A stretch of DNA of 64,000 nt from Granulicella sp. dw_53 (GTDB lineage Bacteria; Acidobacteriota; Terriglobia; Terriglobales; Acidobacteriaceae): positions 18,266 through 82,265 of the forward strand of contig NZ_JAAVUR010000021.1 of NCBI RefSeq assembly GCF_018449545.1, in the 5' to 3' direction. Both the position numbers and the translations under genes were made by a program. Position 1 is the stretch's first letter. Every line of letters starts with the position of its first letter. This document shows, piece after piece, positions 59,150 through 64,000 of this stretch. The notes under the pieces were generated by a model. The model ran no database searches and had not been told where the DNA came from. It saw nothing but the letters and a program-made list of their open reading frames with translations.

Positions 59150-60991
59150 TTAGCGGAGGGTGTAGGCGTCGTAGGGGCCGGAGCGGCGGAGGTATTGGTA
59201 GTGGCTGAAGGTAGTGCGGAAGGCGGGGTCGCGCTGGAACCAGGCCAGGAGGTTGTCGTGGCGGTCTTCGAGGACCTGGCATTGGACGGTGGGGTCTTCG
59301 CAGCGGAGAACGAGGATGAGGGTGGGGCGCCAGCGGTTCAGGTCTTCGACCATCCAGGTGTGTTGGAGGCGGTCGAGCTCTGCGAGGCGGTCTGGGGGGA
59401 TGAGGTGAGGCGGGGGATGACCCTGGGGGTCCTGGTTGCGGAGGATGGCGGGCAGGACCCAGAGGTTGTTGGTGCGTTGGGCCATCAGGAGGTGGTGGGT
59501 GGTGATGGGAGGGACGGTGTCGTCGACGAAGGTGGAGAGGATGGCGACCGGAGTTCCAGAGGGGAGGTTGGTGAAGAAGGTGGGGTCGGGGGTGTTGGAG
59601 AGGCCGGAGGGGAAGCTTAGGGGATGGGCGAAGGTGTAGCCGGAGAAGTAGGCGGTGAGGGCGAGGGCCAGCATGGACAACGCCAAGGCTGCTTTTGGAG
59701 TCCATTGAGGGGTCGAGATTTGGCCGCGGTCGGCTAATTCTATGAGCAGGAGCCAGAGGGCGGCGGAGAAGAAGCTGAGCGCGGGGATTTGCTGGTAGTA
59801 CCAGCCGGTGCCTTGGAGGTAGTAGGCGAGGGTGCTGGCGGCGCCGGCGAGGATGAGGAGTTCGGCGGGTCGGTTTGGGGTTGTGGGTCTTCGGAGGGTG
59901 AGGTAGAGGATGAGGGTTACGGTAGCGAGGATGTGGAGTTGGAGGGATTCGGCGATGAGTTGGGTGAAGGTCAGGTGGCCGACGGCCCAGTAGACGTCTC
60001 GGAGGAGAGGGACGATTTCGGTGAGGTAGGCGGGGGTTATCAGGCGGATGGCGATGAGGAAGGCGATGCCGGTGGCGATGAGGGAGAGGATGGTCGGGCG
60101 GAGGAGTTGACGGAGGGTGCGGTTTTTGAGGAGGAGGAAGGTTTCGATGGCAATGGGGATGAGGGCGTGGTGGGGTTTGAGGCAGATGCCGAGGCCGGCG
60201 AGGATGCCTATGGTGGTTTTGAGGTTGAAGGAGAGGTTGGTTGGGTCGTTTTGGTTGGGGGTTGGTGGTTGCGGCGGGGGAGCTGTGGTTGTGTCTGTGG
60301 CTGGGGAAGGAAGGCGGTCGGGCTTCGCCGGATACCCCACCCTATTCGACGATGAGACTGTCGAAAAGGGTGGGGCACCCGCTGTGTTGCCTACTTTAGG
60401 AGTTGGGATGGGGGTTGTTTTGTTGGCTCGGGTAGTCAGGGTGGCGGACAGGATGTATGGGAGGCAGAGGAGGGCGAGGAGGTGGTCTCGTTGGCCCAGG
60501 TCGCGGGCTGGGAGGATGAGGAAGATGGAGATGAAGGCGAAGGCGAGGGACCAGCGTTTTGCGGGGGTGAGGGCGGGATGGAGGAGGAGCAGGATGCGAA
60601 GCGAGAGCAGGGCGACGACGGCTTCTGTGAGGAGGACTCCGGCTTTGAAGAGCAGTGTGATGGGGAGGTGCAGCAGGCTGGCCAAGGCTGCGGGCAGGGT
60701 AAGCATAGCCATGATGAGGGGTGGGTTGGACTCCAGCAGTTCTGGGCCGTATAGTTTCGTGCCGTGGAGTATGCGTTGGGCGACGTAGAGGCACCATAGC
60801 TGGTCGTGACCGACGGCCGGGAGGAGCGAGATGAGGATGGCCATGCCGAAAGAGGCGAAGGTCAGGAGGGTGAAGGATTTGATGGCGGGCGTATTTAGTG
60901 GCGCTGGGGGTACGGAGGAGTCTGCCGAGTGTATCGAATTGGGTGCGGGCGGTGTAGTCTGCGGGCGTGGGTTGATTTGTGAGCGAGACAT
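59150..60991 (-). CDS. Polytopic membrane protein, possible lipid-linked glycosyltransferase (GT39/PMT-like)
   Basis: I use the ATG at 60991, giving 613 residues; the frame is open to 61045. About eleven membrane helices are predicted. An early luminal loop has GHDQLWCLYVAQRILHGTKLYG and ESNPPLIM, placed like the acidic catalytic loop of GT-C/GT39 enzymes. Close to the middle, a loop of about 60 residues rich in Pro and Thr is encoded partly by a palindromic repeat (60335-60375), which looks like an in-frame insertion. The C-terminal 130 residues are soluble. A sugar-transferase role is an inference from the topology. Confidence 0.72.
   Translation of the reverse strand: MSRSQINPRPQTTPPAPNSIHSADSSVPPAPLNTPAIKSFTLLTFASFGMAILISLLPAVGHDQLWCLYVAQRILHGTKLYGPELLESNPPLIMAMLTLPAALASLLHLPITLLFKAGVLLTEAVVALLSLRILLLLHPALTPAKRWSLAFAFISIFLILPARDLGQRDHLLALLCLPYILSATLTTRANKTTPIPTPKVGNTAGAPPFSTVSSSNRVGYPAKPDRLPSPATDTTTAPPPQPPTPNQNDPTNLSFNLKTTIGILAGLGICLKPHHALIPIAIETFLLLKNRTLRQLLRPTILSLIATGIAFLIAIRLITPAYLTEIVPLLRDVYWAVGHLTFTQLIAESLQLHILATVTLILYLTLRRPTTPNRPAELLILAGAASTLAYYLQGTGWYYQQIPALSFFSAALWLLLIELADRGQISTPQWTPKAALALSMLALALTAYFSGYTFAHPLSFPSGLSNTPDPTFFTNLPSGTPVAILSTFVDDTVPPITTHHLLMAQRTNNLWVLPAILRNQDPQGHPPPHLIPPDRLAELDRLQHTWMVEDLNRWRPTLILVLRCEDPTVQCQVLEDRHDNLLAWFQRDPAFRTTFSHYQYLRRSGPYDAYTLR
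60335..60375. repeat. Palindromic interspersed repeat, copy B, inside a coding region
   Basis: CCCCACCCTATTCGAC (60335-60350) pairs with GTCGAAAAGGGTGGGG (60360-60375), 16 bp with one mismatch and a 9-nt loop, followed by CACCC. On the minus strand it encodes part of a loop (GAPPFSTVSSSNRVGYPAKP) of the membrane protein. Confidence 0.65.
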
Positions 60992-61096
60992 CAGATGGAT
61001 CTTTCGCGCATTGCGGAGTACCTGGCTGAGGTCTTTGCATGGCAAGAGACTTGCAGCACGGGCGTGACTGGTTGCGAGGACGGCATAGGCATCATT

Positions 61097-62185
61097 ATGC
61101 GATATATAAACGGCGGTTGCGGCAGGGATAGACGGGTAGGTCGGGCCAGCTTGGTACTGAAGTTGGGATTGCGGCTGGCGGTCGTGTGCTTTTGCCTATG
61201 CGCGTGCGGGGAGGCTGCGTGGGCTCAAGATAACCCTCTGAATCAGGTCCAGACTCCACCTCCGCCGTTGCCGAAGAAGACTCCTGAGGATATGAAGCCG
61301 GTGATCGAGGGGGCGGAGAATGCCGCCGCGCAGGCTACGACACGGCGGGATGCCCGGATACGAGTGGATGTGAACCTGGTATTGGTGCCGATGACGGTGA
61401 CAGATCCGATGAACCGCCTGGTGACGGGGCTGGAGCGGGATAATTTCCAGATCTTCGATAACAATATCGGCCAGGTGATCAAGAGCTTTTCGACGCAGGA
61501 CGCTCCGTTGACGATTGGGATTGTGTTCGACCTGAGTGGAAGCATGGGGTCGAAGTTTATGCGGGCGCGGAAGGCGTTGAGCGAATTTCTGCGGACGTGC
61601 AATCCGCAGGATGAGTTTTTTGTGGTGGGGTTCAACGACCGGCCAGCGGTGATTGTGGACTATACGTCGGATGTAGATGACGTGGAGGCGCGCATGGTGA
61701 TGCTGAAGCCGCAGAACCGGACGGCGTTGATCGATGCGATCTACCTGGGGATTAACAAGCTGCGGCAGGCGAAGTTCGAACGGAAGGCGCTGCTGGTGAT
61801 CTCGGACGGAGGAGACAACCGGAGCCGGTATACGGAGAATGAGTTGCGGCGGGTGGTTCGGGAGAGCGATGTGCAGATCTACTCGATCGGAATCTTCGAC
61901 CAGTACGCGCCGACGACGGAGGAGATCATGGGGCCGACGTTGCTGACGGATGTGTGCGAGATGACGGGGGGACGGCTGTTCAAGGTGGGGGATGTGAGCG
62001 AGTTGGGCGATATCGCGGCGAGGATCAGCGCGGAGCTGCGTAATGAGTATGTGATCGGGTACAGACCTTCCGAGGTGAAGAGGGACGGTAACTGGCGTAA
62101 ATTGAAGGTGAGACTCGTGCCACCGTCCGGGCTGCCTCCGCTGACGGTGCATAATCGCCAGGGGTACTATGCACCTTCGCAGTAA
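61097..62185 (+). CDS. VWA-domain protein (acidobacterial VWFA-related type), exported
   Basis: I choose the ATG at 61097, giving 362 residues; the frame opens at 60995. A basic N-terminus and a hydrophobic signal (about 20-42, ending EAAWAQ) are followed by a linker. A short beta domain comes next (VNLVLVPMTVTDPMNRLVTGLERDNFQI). The von Willebrand A domain (about 135-330) has the MIDAS motif DLSGSMGSK and the later VISDGGDN. Such proteins bind metal and mediate protein contacts on the cell surface; partners are unknown. It is the first of two tandem paralogues, and the second overlaps its end. Confidence 0.88.
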   Translation: MRYINGGCGRDRRVGRASLVLKLGLRLAVVCFCLCACGEAAWAQDNPLNQVQTPPPPLPKKTPEDMKPVIEGAENAAAQATTRRDARIRVDVNLVLVPMTVTDPMNRLVTGLERDNFQIFDNNIGQVIKSFSTQDAPLTIGIVFDLSGSMGSKFMRARKALSEFLRTCNPQDEFFVVGFNDRPAVIVDYTSDVDDVEARMVMLKPQNRTALIDAIYLGINKLRQAKFERKALLVISDGGDNRSRYTENELRRVVRESDVQIYSIGIFDQYAPTTEEIMGPTLLTDVCEMTGGRLFKVGDVSELGDIAARISAELRNEYVIGYRPSEVKRDGNWRKLKVRLVPPSGLPPLTVHNRQGYYAPSQ

Positions 62186-63308
62186 AGGGATCTGGGTGAA
62201 GAAATTCGGGGTGTGGGTGCTGGCTTTGAGCGTCGGCGCAGTGTGCGGACGTGCGCAACAGGTTCCATCTCAACCGCAGGCTCCGCTGACGGTGGATCGC
62301 GATCCGGTGGCGTCGCCTGATCCTGACCCGCCGGCAGGAACAACGACCGCGCCGCAGGCGAAGGGGTTGAGCGCGATCGAGAAAGAGCGCGGCAAGTACA
62401 CGCTGCGGACGGATGCTTATGAGGTTCGGCTGAATGCGACGGTGCTGGATGGAAGCGGCAAGTCGATCCAGACGCTGGATAAGGATGCGTTCCGGGTGTA
62501 TGAGGACGGTGTGCCGCAGACGATTGCGTCTTTCCGGCATGAGGACCTGCCGGTGTCGCTGGGGATCGTGATCGATAGCTCGGGCTCGATGTATGACAAG
62601 CGGGTGGCGGTGGAACAGGCTTCGCTGGATCTGGTGAAGTTGTCGAACCCTGAGGATGAGGCGTTTGTGGTGGACTTCTCGTGGGAGGCGTTCATCGATC
62701 AGGACCTGACGAGCGATATCAGCAAGCTGCAGCAGGGGCTTAGCTTTATCAAGTCGAGCGGCGGGACGGCGGTGTATGACGCGCTGGTGGCTTCGGCGGA
62801 TTATCTGACGAAGAATGCGAAGCATCCGAAGCAGGTGCTACTGATCATTACGGATGGCGAGGACAATGCTTCTAGCGCCACGCTGGAGCAGGCGATTCGC
62901 AGGATTCAGGATCTGGATGGGCCGGTGGTGTATTGCGTTGGGTTGCTGTTTGGCAGCGATACGGATAAGAGCGAGGCGAGGCATGCGCGGCGGGTGCTGG
63001 AGGCTCTGAGCGAGCAGACGGGTGGGGCGGCTTACTTTCCGAGGTCGATCAAGGAGGTCGACGCGATTGCTGCGGAGGTTGCACAGGATATCCGGACGCA
63101 ATACACGATTGCGTACCACTCGACGAAGTCCCCTACGCTGGGCGGATATCGGCAGGTGCATGTCGAGGCCAAGGGGAAGAGTATGGGGCGGCTCTCGGTG
63201 CGGACGAGGAGTGGGTACTTCCCGAAGGTGAGTGGGGATGCGAATAAGGCGGGGGTGGCTGGAACGGACGCCCCGGTGCTGACGGATACGGGGAAGCGGC
63301 CTCAGTGA
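62169..63308 (+). CDS. VWA-domain protein, second tandem paralogue
   Basis: 379 residues from the ATG at 62169, overlapping the previous gene by 17 bp. A GTG at 62196 (370 residues) is an alternative with AAAGGGA as ribosome site. The export signal (about 12-29, ending VCGRAQ) is followed by a short beta domain (YEVRLNATVLDGSGKSIQTLDKDAF). A VWA domain (about 130-320) follows with MIDAS DSSGSMYDKR and IITDGEDN. The pair arose by duplication but has diverged strongly in the linker. Its stop overlaps the following cysteine-synthase start (GTGA). Confidence 0.88.
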   Translation: MHLRSKGIWVKKFGVWVLALSVGAVCGRAQQVPSQPQAPLTVDRDPVASPDPDPPAGTTTAPQAKGLSAIEKERGKYTLRTDAYEVRLNATVLDGSGKSIQTLDKDAFRVYEDGVPQTIASFRHEDLPVSLGIVIDSSGSMYDKRVAVEQASLDLVKLSNPEDEAFVVDFSWEAFIDQDLTSDISKLQQGLSFIKSSGGTAVYDALVASADYLTKNAKHPKQVLLIITDGEDNASSATLEQAIRRIQDLDGPVVYCVGLLFGSDTDKSEARHARRVLEALSEQTGGAAYFPRSIKEVDAIAAEVAQDIRTQYTIAYHSTKSPTLGGYRQVHVEAKGKSMGRLSVRTRSGYFPKVSGDANKAGVAGTDAPVLTDTGKRPQ

Positions 63309-64000
63309 GGGTAGTGGAGAGCATTCTTGATTTGGTAGGGCAGACGCCGATGGTGCGGCTGAAGAAGCTTGCGCCTGCGGGTGGAGCGGAGATATGGGCC
63401 AAGCTGGAGTATCTGAATCCGGGCGGAAGCGTGAAGGACAGGGCGGCTCTGGGGATTGTGCTGGATGCGGAGCGGCGGGGTGTGTTGCGGCCGGGGGCGA
63501 CGATCGTGGAGGCCACGGCGGGGAATACGGGGATTGGGTTGGCTCTGATTGGAGTGAATCGGGGGTACAAGGTGATGCTGTATGTTCCGCAGCACTTCTC
63601 TGAGGAGAAGTGCATGCTGATGCGCGGGCTGGGTGCGACGGTGGTGCGGACTCCCGAGGCTGAGGGGATGGCGGGAGCGATTCGGCGGGCGCTGGAGTTT
63701 GAGGCGGAGACGGAGGGTGCGTTTGCGGCGCTGCAGTTTGAGAATCCGGCGAATCCGGATTTTCATGAGCAGACGACGGCGGTGGAGGTGTGGGAGCAGA
63801 TGGAGGGGCGGCTGGATGCTTGCGTGGGGGGGGGGGGGTCGGCGGGGCCCTTTACGGGGGTTGGGGGGGTTTTGGAGGTCAAGGATGCGGGTGTTTTGAT
63901 GGTGGCGGTGGGGCCTCAGGGGAGTGTGTTGCAGGGCGGGGAGCCTGGTTCGCATCGGGTGGAGGGGATTGGGGGGGGGGGGGTGGCTGCCGATTTCTGT
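63305..64000 (+). CDS. Cysteine synthase family PLP enzyme, 3' end outside the window
   Basis: The frame begins at a GTG overlapping the VWA stop and runs off the window after 232 codons. SILDLVGQTPMVRL, the PLP lysine Lys44 in NPGGSVKDRAA, and TAGNTGIGLA are those of O-acetylserine sulfhydrylase and related cysteine synthases. From about 63825 the protein departs from the family: a Gly run (CVGGGGSAGPFTGVGG) replaces the usual GxGSGGTxTG loop, and a second G-run is at about 63970-63980. Both are better explained by base-call errors near a contig end than by evolution. Coupling to VWA genes has no obvious functional reason. Confidence 0.85.
   Translation, partial: MRVVESILDLVGQTPMVRLKKLAPAGGAEIWAKLEYLNPGGSVKDRAALGIVLDAERRGVLRPGATIVEATAGNTGIGLALIGVNRGYKVMLYVPQHFSEEKCMLMRGLGATVVRTPEAEGMAGAIRRALEFEAETEGAFAALQFENPANPDFHEQTTAVEVWEQMEGRLDACVGGGGSAGPFTGVGGVLEVKDAGVLMVAVGPQGSVLQGGEPGSHRVEGIGGGGVAADFC

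Noticed and set aside
58654..59620. Open frames on the + strand across the gap after the DUF1015 gene
   Set aside because: They run through a strong terminator and a palindromic repeat, and then lie antisense to a membrane-protein gene. No domain is recognisable.
1..64000. CRISPR arrays, transposases, integrases, attachment sites
   Set aside because: I looked for regularly spaced repeats and for recombinase motifs and found none.

Overview
The window looks like part of a chromosome from an Acidobacteriota bacterium, probably family Acidobacteriaceae (the Granulicella/Edaphobacter/Terriglobus group). The assignment is an inference from gene families: two very large Oar-like TonB-dependent receptors with an N-terminal carboxypeptidase-regulatory-like domain, two tandem VWA proteins of the type common in this phylum, an ECF sigma factor paired with a transmembrane Ser/Thr kinase carrying TPR-like repeats, a BshC homologue, and a membrane regulator whose N-terminal domain I associate with acidobacterial proteins. 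I see no phage, transposase, CRISPR array, tRNA or rRNA.

Layout. 1-255 is the 3' end of a GH125 mannosidase gene. 510-7827 is a compact + strand operon for xylan side-chain use: an SDR oxidoreductase, a GH3 beta-xylosidase/glucosidase, a GH67 alpha-glucuronidase and a ManD-type mannonate dehydratase. A convergent tannase/feruloyl esterase gene (7849-9348) fits the same plant-wall theme. 9618-15029 is a signalling block: ECF sigma factor, Ser/Thr kinase, double rhodanese protein, then a second ECF sigma factor with a small zinc-type anti-sigma factor. 15245-21547 holds a secreted amidohydrolase, a TonB-dependent receptor and a secreted acetamidase/formamidase. It converges on a cytoplasmic PAS histidine kinase and NarL-type regulator pair (21618-23358).

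23784-32554 is a polysaccharide-utilisation-like locus. On the minus strand lie a TonB-dependent receptor, an alginate-lyase-family enzyme and a GH2 enzyme, both enzymes with Tat signals. Divergent from them is a membrane-anchored putative regulator with a clean 17-bp palindrome in its promoter region. GH20 hexosaminidase and Gfo/Idh/MocA oxidoreductase genes follow.

36028-58621 is mostly housekeeping: ssb, a thioredoxin-like protein, a haem/cytochrome-oxidase assembly cluster (ctaB, DUF420), polX, a cold-shock gene, nudF, bshC, a PQQ-type propeller enzyme, an ABC-F ATPase, amidohydrolase, dienelactone hydrolase, fabI, a diguanylate cyclase, an EVE-domain protein, a murI-GerMN-amidase operon and DUF1015. 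58622-64000 holds strong hairpins, a palindromic repeat that recurs inside the coding region of a polytopic membrane protein, the two VWA proteins and a cysteine-synthase gene cut by the window end, where G-runs suggest poor base calls.

The most interesting signals are: (1) the membrane regulator, palindrome and PUL unit; (2) a cold-shock gene whose Shine-Dalgarno region is perfectly complementary to an upstream segment; (3) a palindromic element with covarying arms inserted in frame in a coding sequence; (4) an intrinsic-terminator-like hairpin directly ahead of the xylan operon; (5) a terminator with no annotated + strand gene in front of it.
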